Source of the DNA: Clostridia bacterium
GTDB taxonomy: Bacteria; Bacillota; Clostridia; Saccharofermentanales; Saccharofermentanaceae
Direction of reading: 5' to 3'
Length of the DNA stretch: 8,011 bases
NCBI GenBank assembly: GCA_017881645.1
Contig: JADGQQ010000034.1
Coordinates: forward strand, 1-8,011
The first letter of the stretch is position 1. Every line of letters starts with the position of its first letter. This document shows, in pieces, positions 1-5,751 of the stretch. Made by a program: the position numbers and the translations under genes. Under the pieces are notes generated by a model that did not search any database, was not told where the DNA came from, and saw only the letters and a list, made by a program, of their open reading frames with translations.

Positions 1-88
1 CTCGCTTGCTGTCCGGATCGAACGTATAAAGTCCGGTTTCCTCCCATTTTTTCTGCCATTTTCTGTCAATCTCAACGGAATACGCCAT
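1..88 (-). CDS. leuS: Leucyl-tRNA synthetase, N-terminal fragment (cut by window edge)
   Basis: LeuRS charges tRNA-Leu with leucine in the cytoplasm. Only the first 29 codons are in the window, and the rest lies off the left edge. The visible peptide begins MAYSVEIDRKWQKKWEETGL and continues YTFDPDSKR. This matches the conserved LeuRS start, in which an EI(D/E)xKWQKxWEE helix comes just before the catalytic domain; the MAYS opening is typical of clostridial LeuRS. The HIGH and KMSKS motifs are outside the window and cannot be checked. The ATG at 88-86 is preceded by a GAGG at about eight bases, a modest ribosome binding site. The gene lies 85 bp downstream of the traX-like gene on the same strand, with its own likely promoter in the gap. 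Identity rests on 29 residues, so it is probable rather than certain. Confidence 0.8.
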   Translation of the reverse strand, partial: MAYSVEIDRKWQKKWEETGLYTFDPDSKR

Positions 89-134
89 GGTTATTGCCTC
101 GCTATCGTTTTTGGGGGAAAAGTCACAACAAAGA

Positions 135-143
135 ATTATAGCA
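135..143 (-). promoter_or_regulatory. Probable leuS promoter (extended -10)
   Basis: Read on the minus strand, positions 143-135 are TGCTATAAT, a perfect extended -10 element (TGn plus TATAAT). The -35 at the usual distance is poor (TATATT with a 17-bp spacer), which is normal for extended -10 promoters. Transcription would start near 128, giving a leader of about 40 nt before the leuS ATG. The leader is too short for a T-box and no T-box core sequence is visible. Confidence 0.5.
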
Positions 144-173
144 GAACAGATACGTAAAATATACCGGAGCAGC

Positions 174-1013
174 TTACAAAATAAGCCGGAGAAGCAGCAG
201 AACGAGGACGTGCAGCGGGAAAAAGACATAGATCGCGGATTGGATGGCTCTGGAAGGGCGTTTTGCGCGCGCCGGCAGATAACACAGGAAAATAGCTGCA
301 ATACCGGCTCCCTGCAAGGAGACTTCGCCTGTCATCAGATAGAAGGTCACCAGATAGGATGCGATCAGAAGCAGGAATCCGAAAAACGCCCACGTGCTCT
401 GGTTCTTCGGGATACGTTTTTCGATAATATAGAAAAGAAGAACCGACAGGACCGTCAGAACGCCGTATTCAATCGGGAAAAGAAACGCGGCGACGACACC
501 GGCCGCGATCAGCCCGATGCCCAGCGAAAACTGTGCGCCGAGAGGAAGCTCGGGGATATAGACGCCGGGTCCGTCGGTGCCGGCGCGGACGCCGTGGCCG
601 ATGCGTATGTCAAACCGGTCCGAATGCGTCTGCGCATTCGCGACAATCAGTCGCAGAGAGCCGATGCGGTCCGGCGGAATCGCAAAAAGAAGCTCGCAGC
701 CGTACAGGACGACGAATCCGCAAAGCAGCGCGAATACGGAATTCAGTGGAAGCGACTCATAGGGGATTCCTGTGGCCGGCAGCAGAAGAAAAAGAAGCGT
801 TTGAGTGAAGAAAGCCAGAAACAGAATCCGGAGAAAGTAGTTTTTCGCGCTGCGCGTTTGTGTGAATCCGAAAGCAAAGGAGTAGGCAAAAAGCGGAAGC
901 GCAAGGCTGCCGATCACGCGCATCGCAATGCAGAGCTTTGCCGGGAGCACATCCGCATAGTATAATCCAATATGGTCGATGATAAGAAAAATACAGGCAA
1001 GCAGCTTTTTCAT
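174..1013 (-). CDS. TraX-family integral membrane protein
   Basis: This is a 279-residue, strongly hydrophobic protein with an estimated eight or nine membrane helices. The family signs are IDHIG at residues 12-16 in the first helix, a VIGSLALPLFAY segment at 33-44 matching the usual RIIGRLAFPIFAY block (with Ser for the usual Arg), FLRIL at 60-64, and an LNSVFALL helix from about 90. TraX of the F plasmid is needed for N-acetylation of pilin. The many chromosomal Firmicutes homologues have no established substrate, so acyl transfer to an envelope molecule is only a guess here. Residues 113-161 form a hydrophilic stretch between two helices that looks long for the family. The other two frames there carry stops, so it is not a simple frameshift. 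The start at 1013 has GGAG eight bases upstream. The gene diverges from mreB and reads towards leuS without a visible terminator. Confidence 0.78.
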   Translation of the reverse strand: MKKLLACIFLIIDHIGLYYADVLPAKLCIAMRVIGSLALPLFAYSFAFGFTQTRSAKNYFLRILFLAFFTQTLLFLLLPATGIPYESLPLNSVFALLCGFVVLYGCELLFAIPPDRIGSLRLIVANAQTHSDRFDIRIGHGVRAGTDGPGVYIPELPLGAQFSLGIGLIAAGVVAAFLFPIEYGVLTVLSVLLFYIIEKRIPKNQSTWAFFGFLLLIASYLVTFYLMTGEVSLQGAGIAAIFLCYLPARAKRPSRAIQSAIYVFFPLHVLVLLLLRLIL

Positions 1014-1056
1014 ACAGACATCTCCACGTATACGAACGATTTGACGTGTATGGCAA

Positions 1057-1085
1057 TTGAATCGATCTGTGTTTTATTGTATCAT
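1057..1085 (+). promoter_or_regulatory. Candidate mreB promoter
   Basis: TTGAAT at 1057-1062 and TATCAT at 1080-1085 are separated by 17 bp (4/6 and 5/6 matches to the sigma-A consensus). This would give a leader of about 46 nt before the mreB-like ATG at 1138. It is the best-spaced pair in the divergent region, but is unproven. Confidence 0.45.
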
Positions 1086-1105
1086 TAGTCGTGCATAATA
1101 GTCAG
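1076..1105 (-). promoter_or_regulatory. Weak candidate traX promoter, overlapping the mreB promoter
   Basis: On the minus strand, TACAAT (1081-1076) matches 5/6 of the -10 consensus, and CTGACT lies 18 bp further upstream as a poor -35. The -10 overlaps the TATCAT of the opposite promoter by two bases. If both are used, the two transcription units compete for polymerase. The evidence is only hexamer similarity. Confidence 0.25.
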
Positions 1106-1137
1106 AAAAGGTCATTGGAGATCTTAAGGAGAATAAA

Positions 1138-2148
1138 ATGGGATTAGGAATGGACATCGGTATCGATTTGGGTACCTGCAGTGTTTTGATATATGTTCGG
1201 GGCAAGGGAGTCGTTCTAAAAGAGCCATCGGTCGTAGCCGTTAATACAAAAACAGGGAAAGTGCTTGCAGTCGGTGAGAGTGCAAGTCTTATGCTTGGAA
1301 GAACACCCGGAGTGGTGGAAGCCATCCGTCCTCTCCGCGATGGTGTCATATCGGATTTTAAAGTCACGGAAGTCATGCTGAAAGCCTTTATCGGACGTGT
1401 ATGCCATGGGCTTCGTGCGACATACTTCAAGCCGACCATCGTTGTCTGCGTACCGTCGGTGATCACGCCGGTCGAGCAGAAAGCCGTTGAGGATGCCTGC
1501 CGTCACGCAGGTGCGAAAGACGTCTTCCTGATTCGCGAACCGATCGCAGCAGCTATCGGCGCAGGAATTGATATTACCAAGGCCTGCGGGTCGATGATCG
1601 TAGATATCGGCGGAGGCACGACGGACATTGCAGTTATTTCCCTTTGCGAGCCGGTTGTGGATTATTCCCTGAAGGTTGCCGGAGACCGGTTTGACGAGGC
1701 AATTGTCAAGCATGTAAGAAGAAAGCATAACGTTCTGATCGGTGAACGTACCGCTGAAGATATTAAGATACAGATCGGCTGTGCCTATCCGAGAGAAGAA
1801 GAGGCGACGATGGACGTCCGCGGAAGGAACCTGATCACAGGTCTTCCCGCAACGGTCACAGTCTCTTCGACAGAGATGCTCGAAGCACTTGAAGAGCCTG
1901 TTTCACAGATTTTCGAAGCGGTTCACTCAGTGCTTGAGCGTACTCCCCCGGAGCTGATGGCGGATATCAGCCAACGCGGTATCGTCATGACCGGCGGCGG
2001 AGCTCTTTTGTACGGCCTTGACCGGATGCTCGCCACAAAGATCGGCATCGATGTATTTGTTGCCGATGATGCAATCAGCTGCGTAGCCATCGGTACGGGA
2101 AAAGCATTGAACATGATGGATAAGTTTGCTGCACTGGGTGACGCATAA
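1138..2148 (+). CDS. mreB: Rod shape-determining protein, MreB/Mbl-type bacterial actin
   Basis: A cytoplasmic, membrane-associated actin homologue that forms ATP-dependent filaments and steers peptidoglycan synthesis along the side wall. At 336 residues it has full family length. The actin-fold motifs are complete: phosphate-1 DLGT at residues 10-13, the IREP segment with the presumed catalytic Glu134, phosphate-2 DIGGGTTD at 156-163, and the adenosine-binding MTGGGALL at 284-291. MreB blocks such as EPSVVAV, GRTPG and IRPLRDGVI are also present. An AAGGAG six bases before the ATG supports this start over the internal Met5. Cys14 follows the phosphate-1 motif where MreB usually has Ala. No mreC, mreD or rodA is adjacent, so this may be an Mbl-like paralogue rather than the main mreB; sequence alone does not decide. 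It is probably cotranscribed with the ABC exporter genes that follow. Confidence 0.93.
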   Translation: MGLGMDIGIDLGTCSVLIYVRGKGVVLKEPSVVAVNTKTGKVLAVGESASLMLGRTPGVVEAIRPLRDGVISDFKVTEVMLKAFIGRVCHGLRATYFKPTIVVCVPSVITPVEQKAVEDACRHAGAKDVFLIREPIAAAIGAGIDITKACGSMIVDIGGGTTDIAVISLCEPVVDYSLKVAGDRFDEAIVKHVRRKHNVLIGERTAEDIKIQIGCAYPREEEATMDVRGRNLITGLPATVTVSSTEMLEALEEPVSQIFEAVHSVLERTPPELMADISQRGIVMTGGGALLYGLDRMLATKIGIDVFVADDAISCVAIGTGKALNMMDKFAALGDA

Positions 2149-2156
2149 GAGTTGTA

Positions 2157-2174
2157 TCTCCTATTTTTGGAGGA
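2157..2174 (+). promoter_or_regulatory. Hairpin that could mask the ABC ATPase ribosome binding site
   Basis: CTCC at 2158-2161 can pair with GGAG at 2169-2172 (a T-G pair adds a fifth step), leaving a seven-base loop. The right arm is the Shine-Dalgarno sequence GGAGGA of the ATPase gene, seven bases before its ATG. The stem is short and may matter little. Confidence 0.35.
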
Positions 2175-2180
2175 AGACAC

Positions 2181-2882
2181 ATGAGCTATATTGAACTTCA
2201 TAAAGTCGGCAAGCATTACCGTATGGGCGAGATTACCATTGCAGCAGCGACGGATGTCAACTTTGTTATTGAAAAAGGCGAACTGGCCGTAATTACCGGG
2301 CCGAGCGGTGCCGGCAAAACCACCCTGCTGAATATTTTGGGCGGCATGGATGCCTGTGACGAGGGTGAAGTCATTCTCGACGGCAAGGCTATCAGTAAAT
2401 TCAATCCCCGGCAGCTTACGACGTACCGTCGGGAAGATGTCGGGTTTGTTTTTCAATTCTATAATCTGATCCAGAATCTGACGGCAAAGGAAAATGTGGA
2501 GCTCGCAACGGAGATCTGCAAAACCCCCATGTCGGCGGTACAGGTGCTGGAATTGGTCGGTTTATCCGAGCGCATGAACAATTTCCCGTCTCAGCTGTCC
2601 GGAGGCGAACAGCAGCGGGTCGCGATTGCGCGTGCCATTGCCAGGAATCCCAAAATTCTGCTGTGTGATGAGCCTACGGGAGCACTGGACGACAGCACGG
2701 GCAAATCCATACTGAAACTGCTGCAGGATATGTGCAGAGAGACGAAGATGACCGTGATCATCATTACGCACAACATGGCGATCACGCCGATGGCGGACCG
2801 TGTAATACGTATGAAGAACGGCACTGTATCGCAGAATATCGTAAATGAACATCCGACACCCGTTGAAGAAATTGAGTGGTGA
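2181..2882 (+). CDS. ABC transporter ATP-binding protein, LolD/MacB type
   Basis: This is the nucleotide-binding subunit of an exporter, a 233-residue single-domain ATPase that would dimerise on the cytoplasmic face of the permease encoded next. All motifs are intact: Walker A GPSGAGKT at 40-47, Q-loop Gln92 in VGFVFQFYNL, signature LSGGEQQ at 139-145, Walker B ILLCDEP at 159-165, D-loop GALD at 167-170 and the switch His197 in IIITHN. The VGFVFQxYNL and DEPTGALD sequences are characteristic of the MacB/LolD/FtsE group, whose members power FtsX-fold permeases rather than classical importers. A GGAGGA site precedes the ATG. The stop codon is three bases from the permease start, so the two are translationally linked and form one transporter. 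The substrate cannot be read from this subunit; peptides, lipoproteins and antimicrobials are all known for relatives. Confidence 0.95.
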   Translation: MSYIELHKVGKHYRMGEITIAAATDVNFVIEKGELAVITGPSGAGKTTLLNILGGMDACDEGEVILDGKAISKFNPRQLTTYRREDVGFVFQFYNLIQNLTAKENVELATEICKTPMSAVQVLELVGLSERMNNFPSQLSGGEQQRVAIARAIARNPKILLCDEPTGALDDSTGKSILKLLQDMCRETKMTVIIITHNMAITPMADRVIRMKNGTVSQNIVNEHPTPVEEIEW

Positions 2883-2885
2883 TCC
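2876..2885 (+). promoter_or_regulatory. Permease ribosome binding site overlapping the ATPase stop codon
   Basis: The bases GTGGTGATCC just before the permease ATG lack a classic GGAGG. Their last eight, GGTGATCC, match the complement of the usual 16S rRNA 3' tail, in register with normal SD spacing. The ATPase stop TGA is inside this site. Coupled re-initiation is likely. The 16S tail of this organism is assumed, not seen. Confidence 0.4.
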
Positions 2886-5426
2886 ATGAAGCGGACAATG
2901 CGTAAAAACCTGCTTCGCGCCATTACCGGAAGTCTGGGGAGATTCTTCTCCATATTTTTGATTGTGGCGCTCGGCTGCGGATTCTTCGCCGGTATCAAAG
3001 CGACCGGTGCGGATATGCGGGAGTCGGCGGATCACTATTTTGACGATACAAATCTGATGGATCTGCACTTGATGGCGGAACTCGGGTTTTCGCAGGCCAA
3101 CGTCGACGCGATTGCTGCAACAAAAGGTGTTTCCGGCGTGATGCCGACTTTTCAGACCATACTTTCCACTCAGCACAATGGTGAAAATGAGACCATCCGT
3201 GTGCAGTCGTATGAAGCAGGGACTTCGGATCAGAATTTGAATCAGCTTACGGTTGTCGCCGGCCGGCTTCCGCAAAACAATAGCGAGTGCGTGATTGATA
3301 ACAAGGCGATTACCCATGGAACTTATGTCATCGGACAGACGATCACTTTTAAAAACGTCTCTTCATCGACTCTAAAAGGCGACACATACACGGTTGTCGG
3401 TGCCGTGAATTCGCCGAAAATCGTATCTATTATGGCATCGGCAAGCTCTCTTGGCAAGCAGGAACCGGATTACAACGTATACATGCCGTATACTTCGTTT
3501 TCGGGAGATATATATACGGACGTCTATGTAACAATTTCCGGAACGAAGGATCTTCTGTGCTATACAAGTGCTTATTCATCACGCGTGAAAGACGTATTGA
3601 CAGCCATTCGTCTGACAGGCGAAGGCCAAAGTGACGCAAGACGTACCGACGTGATCAGCCTGCAAACGGCGGACCTTACGCAAAAGCTCTCAGGCGATCA
3701 GACAAAACTGACGGCGGCACTGCTGCCGCTGAATGAGATAACCAATCAATGGTATTATCTGGACCGTTCGACGAACACCGGATACACTTCGCTGAAAGAT
3801 GATTCGGAAAGAATCGATGCGATATCCACCGTCTTTCCGGTCTTTTTCTTTGTGGTTGCCGCGCTGGTCAGCCTGACCACGATGACGCGCATGGTGGATG
3901 AGGAGCGGATGCATATCGGTTCCCTGAAGTCTCTCGGGTATTCCCGCCTGGCGATCGCCATGAAATATACGAGCTATGCGGCGATCGCCAGTGCTTCTGG
4001 CGGTGCGGCTGGCCTGCTGATCGGATTCCAGCTGTTTCCGCGCGTGATTTTTAATGCATATCTGATACTGTACAGTCTTCCTCCGATCCATCCGCCTTTC
4101 CGGCCGGATATTGCGTGGGTTACCTTGCTGATTGCAGTGTTCTGTACAGCCGTATCCACACTGTTTGCGATTCTTACGTCGCTGCGGTCCACGCCCGCAA
4201 TGCTGATGCGCCCGAAATCGCCAAAAATCGGCAAACGAGTTCTTTTGGAGAAGATTCCGTTCATCTGGAATCATATGGGTTTTATAAAGAAAGTTACAGC
4301 ACGCAATCTGCTGCGGTACAAGAAACGTTTTCTTATGACCGTCATCGGAATTGCGGGCTGTACGGCGCTGATTCTGTCCGGATTCGGTCTCAAAAATTCT
4401 GTGACGGGACTTGTGGATAAACAATACGGCGATATCATGCGGTATGATCTTCAGGTGATGCTGCAGACACCGGTCAAGGATCCGGCAAACGATAAGACAT
4501 TTACATGGATCAGTCAGTCTCCGGAGACTTCTTCTATGATGCCGGTTTGCGCGGACTCCGTCCAGGTCGTTTCGGCAAAGGCGAAGAAGGATTTTGGTGC
4601 AACGCTGCTTATCTCTATGGCGAAGGACAATTTCGGATCCTTTATCAGTCTGCATGAGAGAGTCAGCAGGAAAGTGCTTCCGCTGACCGATGACGGCGTC
4701 ATCATAACCGAGAAACTGGCCCGTATGAAACACGTCGGAACGGGGGACGAAATTACTCTGGACGGCGTCAATAACCAATCGGTCCAGGTGAAGGTTACCG
4801 GAATCTGCGAGAACTATACGTTCCATTATGTCTATATGACCCCGACTTTATATCAGAAGCTGTATGCAACAGCACCGGAGGCGAATGCTGCTTTTGTGAT
4901 TCTGTCGGATTCATCAGCATCCGTCATCGAAAAATTCAAGGACAAGATGATGAATGAGCCCAATATTGCCGGAACACTCTTCATTCCGCTTCTGAAAGGC
5001 GATCTCGGGAAGGTGTTTGTCAGTCTGGATTATGTGGTGCTCGTGCTGATCATGTCCGCCTTTGCGCTTGCAGTTGTTGTGCTGTATAACCTCACAAATA
5101 TTAATATCAACGAACGCGTCAGGGAAATCGCGACCCTCAAAGTCCTCGGTTTCTACGACAAAGAAGTGTCGGCCTACGTGTTCAGGGAAAACGCGATCAT
5201 TACACTGATTGGTGCGGTACTCGGTCTCGGACTCGGAACAATCCTTCATACGTATATTATTCAGACGGCTGAAATTGATACGATGATGTTCCGGCAGGAT
5301 ATTCTGCTGAGCAGTTTTGTCATCTCATTTGCGCTCACCATTCTGTTCTCGCTTCTTGTCAATCTGGTTATGCATTTCTATCTGAAGCAAATCAATATGG
5401 TCGAGTCCTTGAAATCTGTAGAATAA
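2886..5426 (+). CDS. ABC exporter permease with two FtsX domains (MacB-like)
   Basis: The membrane subunit paired with the preceding ATPase, 846 residues. The estimated layout is: TM1 at 17-38; an extracellular domain to about 312; the first FtsX domain with TMs near 316-336, 359-395 and 411-433; a cytoplasmic linker; TM5 near 482-503; a second extracellular domain to about 713; and the second FtsX domain with TMs near 716-739, 769-793 and 806-832. Family signatures include NLLRAITGSLGRFFSIF near the N-terminus, WYYLDRSTNTGY at 289-300, and the coupling segments HIGSLKSLGY and REIATLKVLGF after the first helix of each FtsX domain. Relatives in Firmicutes are often above 1000 residues because of a long coiled coil before the WYxLDR motif; here that segment is very short. 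Such proteins move envelope substrates by mechanical coupling rather than through a channel. The substrate is unknown. Confidence 0.93.
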   Translation: MKRTMRKNLLRAITGSLGRFFSIFLIVALGCGFFAGIKATGADMRESADHYFDDTNLMDLHLMAELGFSQANVDAIAATKGVSGVMPTFQTILSTQHNGENETIRVQSYEAGTSDQNLNQLTVVAGRLPQNNSECVIDNKAITHGTYVIGQTITFKNVSSSTLKGDTYTVVGAVNSPKIVSIMASASSLGKQEPDYNVYMPYTSFSGDIYTDVYVTISGTKDLLCYTSAYSSRVKDVLTAIRLTGEGQSDARRTDVISLQTADLTQKLSGDQTKLTAALLPLNEITNQWYYLDRSTNTGYTSLKDDSERIDAISTVFPVFFFVVAALVSLTTMTRMVDEERMHIGSLKSLGYSRLAIAMKYTSYAAIASASGGAAGLLIGFQLFPRVIFNAYLILYSLPPIHPPFRPDIAWVTLLIAVFCTAVSTLFAILTSLRSTPAMLMRPKSPKIGKRVLLEKIPFIWNHMGFIKKVTARNLLRYKKRFLMTVIGIAGCTALILSGFGLKNSVTGLVDKQYGDIMRYDLQVMLQTPVKDPANDKTFTWISQSPETSSMMPVCADSVQVVSAKAKKDFGATLLISMAKDNFGSFISLHERVSRKVLPLTDDGVIITEKLARMKHVGTGDEITLDGVNNQSVQVKVTGICENYTFHYVYMTPTLYQKLYATAPEANAAFVILSDSSASVIEKFKDKMMNEPNIAGTLFIPLLKGDLGKVFVSLDYVVLVLIMSAFALAVVVLYNLTNININERVREIATLKVLGFYDKEVSAYVFRENAIITLIGAVLGLGLGTILHTYIIQTAEIDTMMFRQDILLSSFVISFALTILFSLLVNLVMHFYLKQINMVESLKSVE

Positions 5427-5463
5427 AAGAGCAGTCACGAAGAATAAGATTTGTAAATTTCCT

Positions 5464-5493
5464 GCAAATATGTCATAAATGTGTTATATTTGC
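5464..5493. repeat. AT-rich inverted repeat upstream of the rho promoter
   Basis: GCAAATAT (5464-5471) and ATATTTGC (5486-5493) are perfect 8-bp inverted arms around a 14-base centre, ending one base before the rho -35 box. A further ATTTG copy lies at 5449-5453. The stem is AT-rich and has no T-tract after it, so it is a poor intrinsic terminator for the permease. A protein-binding dyad or an UP-element-like segment fits better. Confidence 0.5.
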
Positions 5494-5494
5494 C

Positions 5495-5523
5495 TTGACG
5501 AAGGTGGACCTGCGTTTTATAAT
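5495..5523 (+). promoter_or_regulatory. Strong sigma-A-type promoter for rho
   Basis: TTGACG (5495-5500) and TATAAT (5518-5523) are separated by exactly 17 bp, with 5/6 and 6/6 consensus matches. The predicted start is near 5530, leaving about 220 nt untranslated before the rho ATG. No other good promoter was seen between the permease and rho. Confidence 0.8.
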
Positions 5524-5672
5524 GGCAACGTTCACAGACAGTGTGATTTCCACGAAAGGGATTCAGATTCATATTTTTTCAGAGCACTTCGCTCAAGAAT
5601 TTTCGATGATTTTCTTTATTTTTCTATGTCAATGACAGAATTTATTACTGAATGATTTATGTAGAGCATAAT

Positions 5673-5690
5673 CAGCTGTTAGCTGTTTTT
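5673..5690 (+). terminator. Weak intrinsic-terminator-like hairpin in the rho leader
   Basis: CAGCT (5673-5677) pairs with AGCTG (5681-5685) across a 3-base loop and is followed directly by five T residues. A stem of five pairs is weak for full termination but could pause polymerase. The hairpin is made from two tandem copies of AGCTGTT (5674-5680 and 5681-5687), and a perfect GTGCGCAC palindrome follows at 5691-5698. Confidence 0.3.
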
Positions 5691-5740
5691 GTGCGCACCG
5701 TTTCCATATAACTCTCAAATTACATTTTTAAACATATATC

Positions 5741-5747
5741 GAGGTGA
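5741..5747 (+). promoter_or_regulatory. Ribosome binding site that fixes the rho start
   Basis: GAGGTGA lies with its GAGGTG core five bases before the ATG at 5752. It selects that ATG over the in-frame ATG at 5689, which has no ribosome binding site and falls inside the T-run of the leader hairpin. Confidence 0.8.
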
Positions 5748-5751
5748 AAGA

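Larger units (their letters stand above)
5530..5751 (+). promoter_or_regulatory. Long structured rho leader (candidate autoregulatory region)
   Basis: This is the predicted 5' untranslated region of rho. It contains a perfect 5-bp hairpin right at the expected transcript start (TCACA 5532-5536 with TGTGA 5542-5546), a second hairpin (GAGC 5582-5585 with GCTC 5591-5594, extendable by TTC and GAA), a G-poor, T-rich tract around 5597-5630, and a small hairpin with a T-run at 5673-5690. In E. coli, rho is attenuated by Rho within a leader of similar length. By analogy this leader could do the same, but the analogy is the only functional evidence. Confidence 0.45.

Noticed and set aside
87..965. 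A 292-codon open frame on the plus strand across the traX-like gene
   Set aside because: It is antisense to a convincing membrane protein, its translation is a polar Arg/Lys/Gln-rich mixture expected from the complement of hydrophobic codons, it has no ribosome binding site, and it would run over the leuS start.
1041..1046. TTGACG as a -35 box for mreB
   Set aside because: At 16-18 bp downstream there is no -10-like hexamer; the TTGAAT/TATCAT pair is better spaced.
3690..4826. A 378-codon open frame on the minus strand inside the permease gene
   Set aside because: The permease frame has clear domain motifs here; the antisense translation is Arg/His/Gln-rich without recognisable motifs.
5522..5635. 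A 37-codon open frame in the rho leader as a possible leader peptide
   Set aside because: Its ATG overlaps the TATAAT -10 box, so it would not be in the predicted transcript, and no ribosome binding site precedes it.
5689..5751. An in-frame upstream ATG that would lengthen Rho by 21 residues
   Set aside because: It lacks a ribosome binding site and lies in the T-run of the leader hairpin, whereas the ATG at 5752 has GAGGTGA at ideal distance and begins a normal Rho N domain.
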